Origin: Trametes villosa
Taxonomy: Eukaryota > Basidiomycota > Agaricomycetes > Polyporales > Polyporaceae
DNA length: 64,000 nt
NCBI GenBank assembly: GCA_002964805.2
Contig: PUDQ02000066.1
Coordinates: 558,001 to 622,000, forward strand
Direction: 5' to 3'
Position 1 is the stretch's first letter. Each line of letters starts with the position of its first letter. A program made the translations under genes and the position numbers. Shown piece after piece: positions 20,318-29,179 of this stretch. The notes beneath the pieces were generated by a model. That model saw only the letters and a program-made list of their open reading frames with translations. It searched no databases and was not told the DNA's origin.

Positions 20318-23290
20318 ATGCTTAGCCGCATGACGGCACCCGGGTTCGCGGGAGAACACCCGGCAGCGTCCCCCCTTGATCCTCTGGATCTCACGCCGAC
20401 CCCGATGAGCAAGACAAGGAGCCGCCTTGTCTTTAACCAGAAGGTGCCCAACGCTCTCTCTGCCCGTAATGACTCGATACCTACACCACCCCAGGAGGAC
20501 TGGCTGAGCAGCTTTGACCTAAGCACTCCCTCGACACAAACCCGCGGTAGCGCGCCCGATGCCGCCGGAGCATCCAAGGAAACCTTCTGCCCACGGAAAA
20601 GACCGAGGCCCGCCCCTGAGTCGCCGTGCGGCGACACCGACACTCCGGGCAACAGAGATGCACCGATCCCCGCTCTACCCGTGCATCCCCCTCAGCACGA
20701 TGACCAAGGACCCGCGTCTGGAGCTCCGACGGGATCGGTGGGCGGACCTCTCGCGACCGCGCAGCCTCGCGGACTGCCTGAACCCAACGACGATGCTCGC
20801 GCGCCGTCAGCAGCCACCGCCTATCCCCTGACAACGACAGACGCAACGTCGCGCGTGTCGAACACGATACGCGCGGCGTCAGCGGTTAGCGCGAACCTCG
20901 GCAACATCGCTGCTGTCGCAACTGCCGCACGCGACGACCACCGGGCGCGCTCAGGCTCGCGAACGAGCCCGGCGTCGGCGCGAAGCGACGAGGAAGACGA
21001 TGATCTTGTCCGGTTCACATGGCAAGCTGCATGCGCGCACCAAGCCCTCCGAAGTGCGGGGTACTCCGCAAGCTTCTACATCCAGCTCCCGGCTGGAGAA
21101 GCCCCTAATGCAGGGCCTCCGATCATCCGCCTGGTTACCCATCCCCTCGGCGATCACGAGCGCGCAACGCTCAAGCCAGACCCGCCCGCCACCGTCCCCC
21201 GCGCGTCACGCCCCGTGCGTGCGGTTGAGCCAACGGAAACCAAACTCTTGCGAACCGCCCGAAGCATCGCGACTGCCGCCAAAGACGCGCGCTCCACCGC
21301 TGCGTCGATGCATGCGCCGCGGCCGTTAGGCACCAATGGCATGCTGCCGCCAGTAGACCCCATGGACGTCGACACCCCCGCCCAGCCGGACTTCGTGCGC
21401 GTCACACTCGTCGCCCCGCAGGGCGGAAACAGCGCGCCCAGCGCACCCGGGCCGACCACCGCCGACGCTGTGCCGGTGCAGCACTCAACGACTATCCCAC
21501 GTGCGAGCAGGAGCGCGACTGGCCTGGCCCCTGAGCGCGCGCGCGAACCATGGAACTCGAACACATCTGTGCCGCGAATCTTCGGGAACCTCACTGTCTT
21601 GCCCACACCCGAAGACGGTTTCCCCGTCAAGTACAAACGCGAGCCCAAGGACCTCTTACGCGGGCGCTCGAGCGAGATCAAGAATGCCCCCGCGAGCACG
21701 AGCATATGCGTCGAGATCAACGGATCGGGAGACCTCAGCAACGTCACCCGCGCCCTCACCCTGGACAACATGCTGCGAGATGCGCTCACGGAGCTCACAA
21801 ACGAGACTGGATTCAAGATCACCAGGCCCAAAGCCAGCGGCCTGGGAGAGGAGGGCGACGACTCCGCCCTGTGGATCGTCCGTGAGCTATCGTGCAACGC
21901 AGTGAGTCGCCTCCACACGCAGACAGCGTGGCCAACCTCGAAGATGGCCCTGCACATCCATCCGATCGAGGGACTCTCTCTCCCGTCCCGCTACGCCCTC
22001 ACGTACAAGCGCTTCCCCCATTACAACCTCGAGGAAGTCAAGCTCTCGATCCAGACGAACCTGCGCATGGCGGGGACGAAGCAGCAGCTCGTATCGACCA
22101 TCAAGAAACTCCACGCGAACAACCCTGGCTACAAGGCTGAGAAGGCTGCGGACACGATCATCGACAACCTAGACGTCGTCCTCGGAACGATGGTCGACGA
22201 TGACGGGCGGACTGTCGTCACCGCTGCGGTGTACTGCGAGCCTCCGACCACGATCGCCAAAGACTGGGTCATCTGGAGAGACCTGCTTGCCTGCACGCCC
22301 ATACTCAACGGGCCCTTCGAGCCTGCCTGCGCTGTTGACCCGGTGCGCTGCTGGGGCTGCCACGCGGGCGACCATATCTTTGAGATCTGCCCCTTCAAGA
22401 CCATCCCGGGATGGGTTGTGACACCCATCATCGACAAGGGAAAGGGAAGAGCGGACGCGGACTCCCGCGCCCCGCCCGCAAACCCAGCGACAACCAAGGC
22501 GTACCACACTGGGGCTCCGGCAAGCGTCCAGGACATGGGCACCGCCGCGCCCCTCCCGACTGTCGCACCCCCGCCTGTCGCGCCCCTCCCGCCTGCTGCG
22601 CCCCTCCCGCCCGTCGCGCCCCTCCCTGTTCCCACACATCCCCAGCCGACTCAATACCACCAGGGCCCCTCCACTGCTGCCCCTGTCCAGCCCGCGAGCC
22701 AGAACCACGGCCGCCCGGCCTTCTCTGCGCCCCGAAACGACGACGGCGACCGCTACGTGAAACAGGAGCAGCCGAGGGGAAACGACGCGCCGCACCGCGA
22801 GCGCGGAGAGAAGCGTCGCGACTTCTCTGATAGACAGCGCGACCGTGGTGGCCGTGGCCGCGACAACGGACAAGGTGGGAGGAGGCCGAAGAACTTCCAG
22901 CGCAACGAGCAACCTCCCCCGCCGCGCCCCAACCCCCATGCACCCTTCGCGGCTCCACCGATGTACCCACACGCTCCGCACATCGCGCGTGGCCCAGACG
23001 CCTACGCAGCGAACTTCTACTACCCGCCGCAGCTGATGCAGTGGCAAGGACATGCCTACCAACCTCAGCCCCCCTTCTTCAACCCGTACAACGCCCCAGG
23101 ACCGAGCGGAGGCTCGTACGCCGATAGGGATGGCGACCACCCGGGCCCTGACCCCCTGAGCCAGGTGCAAGGCGAGTACTATCAGTACAACGCTCCTCCC
23201 CGCGGACGCGATAGGGCGAGCCCGGAGCCTGCGCCCCCTGCGTACCGACAAAACTGGCCCATGGATTTTCCCGCGTATATACAGAAGTAG
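20318..23290 (+). CDS. LINE ORF1: gag-like RNA-binding protein with CCHC zinc knuckle
   Basis: A 990-residue uninterrupted frame. ORF1 proteins of non-LTR elements coat the element RNA and form the ribonucleoprotein with ORF2p. The N-terminal third is disordered and Pro/Ser/Thr/Ala-rich. A more structured region spans about 430-690 and ends in one zinc knuckle, CWGCHAGDHIFEIC (C-x2-C-x4-H-x4-C, residues about 678-691). A Pro/Ala tandem repeat follows (about 746-772, coded by CGCCCCTCCCGCC-like units), then an Arg/Gly-rich patch (about 835-860) likely to bind RNA, and a Pro/Tyr-rich tail. ORF2 starts about 480 bp downstream in the same phase. There are no frameshifts or stops. Confidence 0.85.
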   Translation: MLSRMTAPGFAGEHPAASPLDPLDLTPTPMSKTRSRLVFNQKVPNALSARNDSIPTPPQEDWLSSFDLSTPSTQTRGSAPDAAGASKETFCPRKRPRPAPESPCGDTDTPGNRDAPIPALPVHPPQHDDQGPASGAPTGSVGGPLATAQPRGLPEPNDDARAPSAATAYPLTTTDATSRVSNTIRAASAVSANLGNIAAVATAARDDHRARSGSRTSPASARSDEEDDDLVRFTWQAACAHQALRSAGYSASFYIQLPAGEAPNAGPPIIRLVTHPLGDHERATLKPDPPATVPRASRPVRAVEPTETKLLRTARSIATAAKDARSTAASMHAPRPLGTNGMLPPVDPMDVDTPAQPDFVRVTLVAPQGGNSAPSAPGPTTADAVPVQHSTTIPRASRSATGLAPERAREPWNSNTSVPRIFGNLTVLPTPEDGFPVKYKREPKDLLRGRSSEIKNAPASTSICVEINGSGDLSNVTRALTLDNMLRDALTELTNETGFKITRPKASGLGEEGDDSALWIVRELSCNAVSRLHTQTAWPTSKMALHIHPIEGLSLPSRYALTYKRFPHYNLEEVKLSIQTNLRMAGTKQQLVSTIKKLHANNPGYKAEKAADTIIDNLDVVLGTMVDDDGRTVVTAAVYCEPPTTIAKDWVIWRDLLACTPILNGPFEPACAVDPVRCWGCHAGDHIFEICPFKTIPGWVVTPIIDKGKGRADADSRAPPANPATTKAYHTGAPASVQDMGTAAPLPTVAPPPVAPLPPAAPLPPVAPLPVPTHPQPTQYHQGPSTAAPVQPASQNHGRPAFSAPRNDDGDRYVKQEQPRGNDAPHRERGEKRRDFSDRQRDRGGRGRDNGQGGRRPKNFQRNEQPPPPRPNPHAPFAAPPMYPHAPHIARGPDAYAANFYYPPQLMQWQGHAYQPQPPFFNPYNAPGPSGGSYADRDGDHPGPDPLSQVQGEYYQYNAPPRGRDRASPEPAPPAYRQNWPMDFPAYIQK

Positions 23291-23773
23291 GGCACCGCGC
23301 TCGAGTTACTTGTACATGCCTCCCACTGCTACCCATGTGTCCTGACCTGAGCCTTGCCCGCCCCGGCTGCGCATCTTGTGTCCCGCGGTATGTCGCACCT
23401 ATGCATCCCATACTCTTCTTGATACTATCTCTATCGTAATATGACTACTTGTGCCATAATCCCTGGAGCGAGTAGCCACCTCCCGCCCTGCGCGAGCTCG
23501 CCCGACAAGCTGCTCTCCCCCACGCGCGAACCTGCTCATCTAAGCTGCGGCGCTCCGCAGCCACGGCAAAGTAAAGCGGGTGTCCACTCTGTGCCCAATC
23601 TACTGCCTCCACGAGGACAGGAAAGCCAGAGTGCAAAATTGAAGGCGTCAGCCTGAGCAAAGAACGGCGACCTATTGAGGTCTAGGCGTGCCGTGTTGAG
23701 AAACTGAAGCGACGGTGTCAGCATGGATCGGCGGAATCCACGGCTGCCCTGAGTGCATAGCCTGCCGCGGTGA
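23291..23773. other. ORF1-ORF2 spacer
   Basis: 483 bp containing stops in the ORF2 frame. No ATG in the ORF2 frame precedes the endonuclease domain, so this segment probably contains whatever signal allows ORF2 translation (reinitiation, non-AUG start, or splicing). Confidence 0.5.
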
Positions 23774-26700
23774 CCGGTTCCTTGTCACCTTGCTACGCGC
23801 GAGGACTGGACGCGCGTAGGACATTCTCCAGTCACCAACCATAACACCCAACGAACACCCCCCCCACACGGAAACCAATACGTCAATGGACACGCGCCTC
23901 AGGCTGGCCCGAGCCGCGACGCCTACCCTGCCAGCGCAGCGCGCAATGAAGGCTGGCCTCCGTACAACGGCAGTGTACATAACGCTGTATATCATGCACC
24001 GAACGGGACTGTGCGCGACGCGGCTGAGCCCAGGAGTATTCCCCTGCCCTCTTCCACGCACCGCGACGATGCCCAAGTGCCGATCGAGCCGGTGGCGAAC
24101 GCAGACGGCGCGCCACCGACCCGCCCAGCCCAGGAACCCCGGAAGAAAGCACGCACGCGTGCTCACTTTGGGGTTGCGACCCTAAACATAAATGGCTACA
24201 CCACGCATGCACGAGCAGGAGGCACTGACAAGTGGATGCAAATAAACCAACTCATGCGAGACGGCAAAATTGCAATCCTGGCCGTCCAAGAGACCCACCT
24301 CTCGCAAAGCAGGGTTGACTCCCTCCATGACGTCTTCGGAAGACACATGCAAGTAGCGCACTCGAGCGACCCAGAGAATTGTACTGGAGCCCGTGGTGTA
24401 GCCTTTGCTATAAATAAGAGGATACTTAAAGACTGTACACCGACCTTCAAATGTGTCATCCCCGGAAGGGCGATCCTTGCGAGAATCCCCTGGTCTGAGT
24501 CAAGGACGCTCGTGGTCCTTAATGTCTATGCACCTAATGACAGGAATGAGAACGCAGACTTCTGGGTTACCCTAAAAAATGCAAACCTAGGACGAGTTGA
24601 CCTACTACTAGGCGACATGAATGTTGTGGAGGAAGCGTGCAACCGCTTCCCCTCGAGAGACAATGCCGCGAGACAGCGAGAGACCCTCCGGGACCTATGC
24701 GATAGCCTGAACCTCTGCGACGGATGGCGCCAGTCGCACCCGAACGAGAGGGTCTTCACGTTCCTCCAGGAAGGAACGGGCTCGCAATCTAGGTTGGATA
24801 GGATCTACGTGAGGCGGCAGATGTACAGCGACTGCGACAATTGGGACGTCAGAGAACCTGGCATACCGACAGACCATAGACTTACCACTGTCGAAGTTTC
24901 GAACTACAAGGCGCCCTTTGTTGGGAAAGGGAGGTGGGTCTGGCCGACCCATCTGCTGGACGATGATGCCCTCCGGAAAACGATGAAGAGCCTTGCGCTA
25001 GAACTGGTTAGTAACATTCGGGCAATCCACACGAGGTCGGCCGAAAGCAACCCTCAGACGCTCTATGAAGCGTTCAAGGTGAAGCTAACGGACGCCGCCC
25101 GGTCCAGGGCCAAGGCGAAAATCCCCAAAATGCAGAGACAAATAGACTCACTGCGGAAGGACCTTGCCGCGCTCACAACCACCGCGGGTGGCGTGAATTG
25201 CAGCGCGGCGACAGACACCGCCCGCTTAACAGATGCCGCCGAAATACAGAAAAAGCTTGCGGAACTAGAGAGGAAGCGTTTTGGATGGCAGCGGAGCGCG
25301 GTACGAACCAGACAGTGGGCTCACTCCGAAACACTCACGAAGTTCTGGACAAGGAATAGTGCGGCACCCTTGGCGTCTGAGATCATGTACTCAATGCGCG
25401 TGCTCGAGCCGGGCCCTGCGAGGTACACAAACCACTCGAAAACAATGGCCGCGATTGCGGCATCCTACTATGACTCCCTCCAAGTAGATGACTCGCTGGG
25501 CGAGCGAGACTGCCATGACGCAGACATTGCTGTGGCCCTGGCGGAAACACACGCGGCCCTAGACGAAGCCACAAGTACAGAGCTAGCAGAGGAACTATCG
25601 AGAGACGAGGTCGCAGACGCAATCAAGGGCGCGGCGCGGAACAAGTCCCCGGGCCTTGACGGAATCCCCGTCGAAGTGTGGAAGGCATTCATGCGCTGGC
25701 ACGACGCGGACGTGAAGAAGGGCAAGGCTGCGGCCGACCTCGCTGCAGCCCTTGCCGCTGTCTATAACGATATTGGGCAGTACGGAATGATCCCGGGCTC
25801 CACCTTTGCGCAAGGGTGGATCTGCCCAATTTACAAACTCAAAAAGGACAAACGGGACATCAGCAACTACAGACCAATCACCTTGCTCAACTCAGACTAC
25901 AAACTGATGACTAAAGCCCTAGCCCTAAGACTAGCGGTGGTTGCCCCCACCCTCGTACACACGGACCAAGCAGGCTTCATACCTGGCCGGAGAATTTTCG
26001 ACCACATCAGGCTCACGCAACTCATGATCGAGTACGCTGAGGCTGAGGAGGTGAATGGCGCAATCGTAGCCCTTGACCAAGAGAAAGCGTACGATCGCGT
26101 GAATCACCACTACCTGTGGCAAACGCTTGCGCACATGAACTTCCCAGAAAGCCTTATAAGAACAATAAGGAATCTCTACACCGGGGCAGCAAGCTGCACG
26201 ATCGTTAATGGTGTTCGCAGCCCCTTCTTCACAATACACCGCGGAGTGAGACAGGGCGACCCGATGTCGTGCCTGCTGTTCAACCTCGCCATCGAGCCGC
26301 TAGCGTGCGCGCTGAGACGATCCTCGCTCCGTGGAATTCAAGTCCCCGGCGACATAGGACGATTAGTAGCCAAACTGTTTGCGGACGACACAACTGTGTT
26401 CCTTGACGGCGAGGACAGCTACGAAGATGTCCTCGCCGTAACGAGCACGTGGTGCCGTGCATCAAGAGCCCGCTTTAACGTCGAAAAGACTGAAGTACTT
26501 CCTATCGGCTCACCTGAGTACCGTGAGTCCGTAATCCGAGACCGCAAACTTGGTCCGAACTCCCCGGAAATCCCTGCTGGCGTCCACATAGTGCCGGACG
26601 GCCATGCAATCCGCTCCCTTGGCGCATGGGTGGGGAACAGCACGGACCAGGCGGTACCGTGGACCCCGATCCTGGAAACGATTGAGCGCAACCTAGACAA

Positions 26701-28987
26701 GTGGAACTTGAGTAGGCCAACCTTGAATGGCAGGCGCCTTATCATAAACATTGAGATCGGTGGGCGAACGCAGTTCTTGACGATGGCGCAAGGGATGCCC
26801 GCCGACATCGAAAAACGTCTGACATCCACGTTAGTCAAGTTCCTGTGGGCCGGCGATACTCACCCCCTGGTAGCACGGGAGCACCTCTATGAGCCCATTG
26901 AGTGCGGAGGCCTGAAGCTCATGGATCTGAAATCGAGGAATGAAGCGATCGACTTAATGTGGGTGAAGTCGTACCTGAAGCTTGGCGCCCAGCGCCAGCC
27001 GTGGACGGCGCTTGCGGACGCCCTCCTTGCACGAGCGATCGCCTCCTCCTCGAAAGCGGTAGACCCCCAAGCCCGCCTCAACGCCTTCCTACAGACCTGG
27101 GAAGTCAGCACTCGCCGCGCCGCGGGGCTCCCCCCCATGCTCCGCAGGATGGCAGTAGCCGCGAAAAAGTATGGTGTCCGATGTGTCGCCCGAAACCCTG
27201 CGGGGGAGGTGCGTATGGACGTACCGGTCTGGTACCACCTGGGGTCCCTCCCTGGCCGAAGCACGGCGAACAGCGCGGCTGCGAAATGCCTGAGGAAGAA
27301 ACACCGAGTTCGTACGGTGAGACATGCGGTGAGCGTCGCGAACAGGCTCTGCCCTGAGAGCGCCCATGACCAATCATCCACCTGCGAATGCGCCGACTGC
27401 TCTCTTGACCGCACATCCCTAGGCTGTACCAACCCCCACCGCTGTGCACAAGCAGCGAGAGCCGTGGTAGACCGCGTTAACCCGGTTTGGCACCCAGACC
27501 GTCGGCCAAATGACGACAACCTGACCCTCACAAGACGACGCATCCAAGGAAACGTCGCTGAGCGTGCGGATAACGGCCGCGTCCTCTTCAACCCGTCTGT
27601 AACTACGACCGGACCCCTCGCGTCTGTCTTCCGAGTGTTCACGGACCCCTCACAGATCTACCACACCCCTGCCCTGCGCCCCCCGAGGCCCTCCCTAGTG
27701 GAGAACAGTGACACGGAGGTATTCACGGACGGATCCTGCTCTAAAAATGGGTACGCGGACGCGTACGCAGGCTGCGGAGTGTGGCTAGCCGATGGCGACG
27801 CCAGGAATGTGAGTGCGAGGCTCCCGCTGGATGCCCAATCTAACCAACTTGCGGAGATCTACGCGGTCATCATTGCCCACCGCATAGTACCGCCCTACAC
27901 CGCCTTACACATAGTTAGCGACTCCAAATACGTCGTAGACGGCCTCACCAAACACCTGCCTGCATGGGAGGAAAAAGGGTGGATTGGCGTGGCGAATGCG
28001 CAGACCCTCCAGAACGCTGTAGCGCACTTGCGCTCCAGAACAGCGATCACCACCCTCCGATGGGTAAAAGGACACGACCGCGTCCACGGGAACGAGGAGG
28101 CAGACCGCCTCGCCGCATCTGGCGCCGAGCTGCCGCAGCCCTTCCGCCCGGTCGAACTCCCGGGCCCTGATAAGTACAAAATCTCGGGAGCGTCGCTGAT
28201 GACACTCACACAAAGACTAGCTTACCGAGGCATTCGGAAGGCTAAACGCGCCCCCGCCCGCGCATCGACGAACGTCATCATTTGCGCCGCCCAGACCGCC
28301 GTCTGTGGCGCAACTGGCCGCACGCCCTCCCCCGCACGCCTCTGGAAGCACCTTCGCGCCCCTGTGATCTCCCGAAAGTGCCGCGACTTCATCTGGAAGT
28401 GCCTGCACTCGGCCCACAGAGTTGGGGACTACTGGAAACACATCCCGACCTTCGAACATCGCGCGCTTTGCGCGAACTGCGGCACCACCGAGTCGATGGA
28501 GCACATCTTGTCCTCTTGCCGCGCGACGGGACAACGGACGGTGTGGAACCTCGCCCGCAGCCTCCTACGCCGCAAAGACATCACTGTCCCGCCCGCGTCC
28601 CTGGGCCTCTCCCTGGGCTGCCACACAGTCGAGTTCTTTGATGACGACGGGAACATCCGCGCGGGGCCGACAAGGTTGGCGAGGATCGTACTCTCCGAAA
28701 CAACTTACCTCATCTGGGTCCTCCGCTGTGAGCGGGTCATTGGCCGCGCAGGCACAGAGCATCCGGAGCACTCAATCGCGGAGGTCGAGAACAGGTGGCT
28801 AGCAGCCATCAACTCCCGACTCGCACTAGACTGTGAAATGACGAAAAAGCGTCTCGCCGGCGCGAAGATTATCCCAGCACAGACGGTAATGGGTACTTGG
28901 TGTGGCACTCTTACAAACGAACGCGATCTGCCGGACGACTGGACTAACTTAACGGGGGTTTTAGTGGGTAGACCGCCGGACGCTTGA
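23774..28987 (+). CDS. LINE ORF2: APE endonuclease, reverse transcriptase, RNase H
   Basis: Replication enzyme of the element. The open frame runs 1737 codons from after the stop at 23771-23773. Numbering from the GTG at 24011 (1658 codons): the APE-type endonuclease (about 53-290) has ETHL, LLGDMN, SRLDRIYV and TDHR; the reverse transcriptase (about 560-850) has YRPITLLN, DQEKAYDR, VRQGDPMS and catalytic FADD at about 790; RNase H (about 1235-1375) has FTDGSC, QLAEIYA, DSKYVVDG and NEEADRLA; and a CCHC-like knuckle CANC...H...C is at about 1487-1503. All catalytic residues are present. No in-frame ATG precedes the endonuclease (the first is at about 24236, inside the domain), so the true start is unclear. 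RNase H plus APE places it near the Tad/I group. Confidence 0.9.
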   Translation, partial: PVPCHLATREDWTRVGHSPVTNHNTQRTPPPHGNQYVNGHAPQAGPSRDAYPASAARNEGWPPYNGSVHNAVYHAPNGTVRDAAEPRSIPLPSSTHRDDAQVPIEPVANADGAPPTRPAQEPRKKARTRAHFGVATLNINGYTTHARAGGTDKWMQINQLMRDGKIAILAVQETHLSQSRVDSLHDVFGRHMQVAHSSDPENCTGARGVAFAINKRILKDCTPTFKCVIPGRAILARIPWSESRTLVVLNVYAPNDRNENADFWVTLKNANLGRVDLLLGDMNVVEEACNRFPSRDNAARQRETLRDLCDSLNLCDGWRQSHPNERVFTFLQEGTGSQSRLDRIYVRRQMYSDCDNWDVREPGIPTDHRLTTVEVSNYKAPFVGKGRWVWPTHLLDDDALRKTMKSLALELVSNIRAIHTRSAESNPQTLYEAFKVKLTDAARSRAKAKIPKMQRQIDSLRKDLAALTTTAGGVNCSAATDTARLTDAAEIQKKLAELERKRFGWQRSAVRTRQWAHSETLTKFWTRNSAAPLASEIMYSMRVLEPGPARYTNHSKTMAAIAASYYDSLQVDDSLGERDCHDADIAVALAETHAALDEATSTELAEELSRDEVADAIKGAARNKSPGLDGIPVEVWKAFMRWHDADVKKGKAAADLAAALAAVYNDIGQYGMIPGSTFAQGWICPIYKLKKDKRDISNYRPITLLNSDYKLMTKALALRLAVVAPTLVHTDQAGFIPGRRIFDHIRLTQLMIEYAEAEEVNGAIVALDQEKAYDRVNHHYLWQTLAHMNFPESLIRTIRNLYTGAASCTIVNGVRSPFFTIHRGVRQGDPMSCLLFNLAIEPLACALRRSSLRGIQVPGDIGRLVAKLFADDTTVFLDGEDSYEDVLAVTSTWCRASRARFNVEKTEVLPIGSPEYRESVIRDRKLGPNSPEIPAGVHIVPDGHAIRSLGAWVGNSTDQAVPWTPILETIERNLDKWNLSRPTLNGRRLIINIEIGGRTQFLTMAQGMPADIEKRLTSTLVKFLWAGDTHPLVAREHLYEPIECGGLKLMDLKSRNEAIDLMWVKSYLKLGAQRQPWTALADALLARAIASSSKAVDPQARLNAFLQTWEVSTRRAAGLPPMLRRMAVAAKKYGVRCVARNPAGEVRMDVPVWYHLGSLPGRSTANSAAAKCLRKKHRVRTVRHAVSVANRLCPESAHDQSSTCECADCSLDRTSLGCTNPHRCAQAARAVVDRVNPVWHPDRRPNDDNLTLTRRRIQGNVAERADNGRVLFNPSVTTTGPLASVFRVFTDPSQIYHTPALRPPRPSLVENSDTEVFTDGSCSKNGYADAYAGCGVWLADGDARNVSARLPLDAQSNQLAEIYAVIIAHRIVPPYTALHIVSDSKYVVDGLTKHLPAWEEKGWIGVANAQTLQNAVAHLRSRTAITTLRWVKGHDRVHGNEEADRLAASGAELPQPFRPVELPGPDKYKISGASLMTLTQRLAYRGIRKAKRAPARASTNVIICAAQTAVCGATGRTPSPARLWKHLRAPVISRKCRDFIWKCLHSAHRVGDYWKHIPTFEHRALCANCGTTESMEHILSSCRATGQRTVWNLARSLLRRKDITVPPASLGLSLGCHTVEFFDDDGNIRAGPTRLARIVLSETTYLIWVLRCERVIGRAGTEHPEHSIAEVENRWLAAINSRLALDCEMTKKRLAGAKIIPAQTVMGTWCGTLTNERDLPDDWTNLTGVLVGRPPDA

Positions 28988-29163
28988 GCAACTAAGCAGT
29001 GTGCCCAAGCCCGGCGGGAGTCCCACACTGTGACATTCTGTCGCGTGCGTAATGCATTTCCTCCGGGCGGTAGCACGTAGTATAGGGGACATGTACCTCG
29101 ATACCCGCAATATATACCTGGAAGGCTCCTAAGGAGCCGCGCCAGGATATGCACCGCCAAAAA
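28988..29163 (+). other. LINE 3' untranslated region with small hairpin and A-tract
   Basis: 176 bp after ORF2. GGCTCC-TAA-GGAGCC (29124-29138) can form a 6 bp stem with a 3 nt loop, about 20 bp before the terminal A-tract. A 3' hairpin can be the recognition site for LINE reverse transcriptase, but this is inferred from position only. Confidence 0.5.
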
Positions 29164-29179
29164 ACAGAGCAAGGGCGCG
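29164..29179 (+). repeat. Target-site duplication, right copy
   Basis: Exact copy of 17093-17108 placed immediately after the A-tract that ends the LINE. The base that follows (T) differs from the base after the left copy (G). Confidence 0.8.

Larger units (their letters stand above)
17109..29163 (+). mobile_element. 12 kb non-LTR retrotransposon (Tad-like LINE) with extra 5' ORFs
   Basis: The element is bounded by a 16 bp direct repeat (17093-17108 and 29164-29179). Its 3' end is a short A-tract (29159-29164) and its 5' end begins with six Gs, both consistent with target-primed reverse transcription. It encodes a gag-like ORF1 with a CCHC knuckle and an ORF2 with APE endonuclease, reverse transcriptase, RNase H and a C-terminal Zn knuckle, the layout of the Tad/I group. 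ORF1 and ORF2 are uninterrupted, so the copy may be recent and possibly competent. The element is longer than typical Tad elements because about 3 kb of 5' sequence with two related small ORFs is included. A composite made by nested insertion is the main alternative. Confidence 0.8.

Noticed and set aside
22169..23251. 360-codon minus-strand frame
   Set aside because: Shadow of the Pro/Arg-rich end of LINE ORF1; Arg/Val-rich low complexity.
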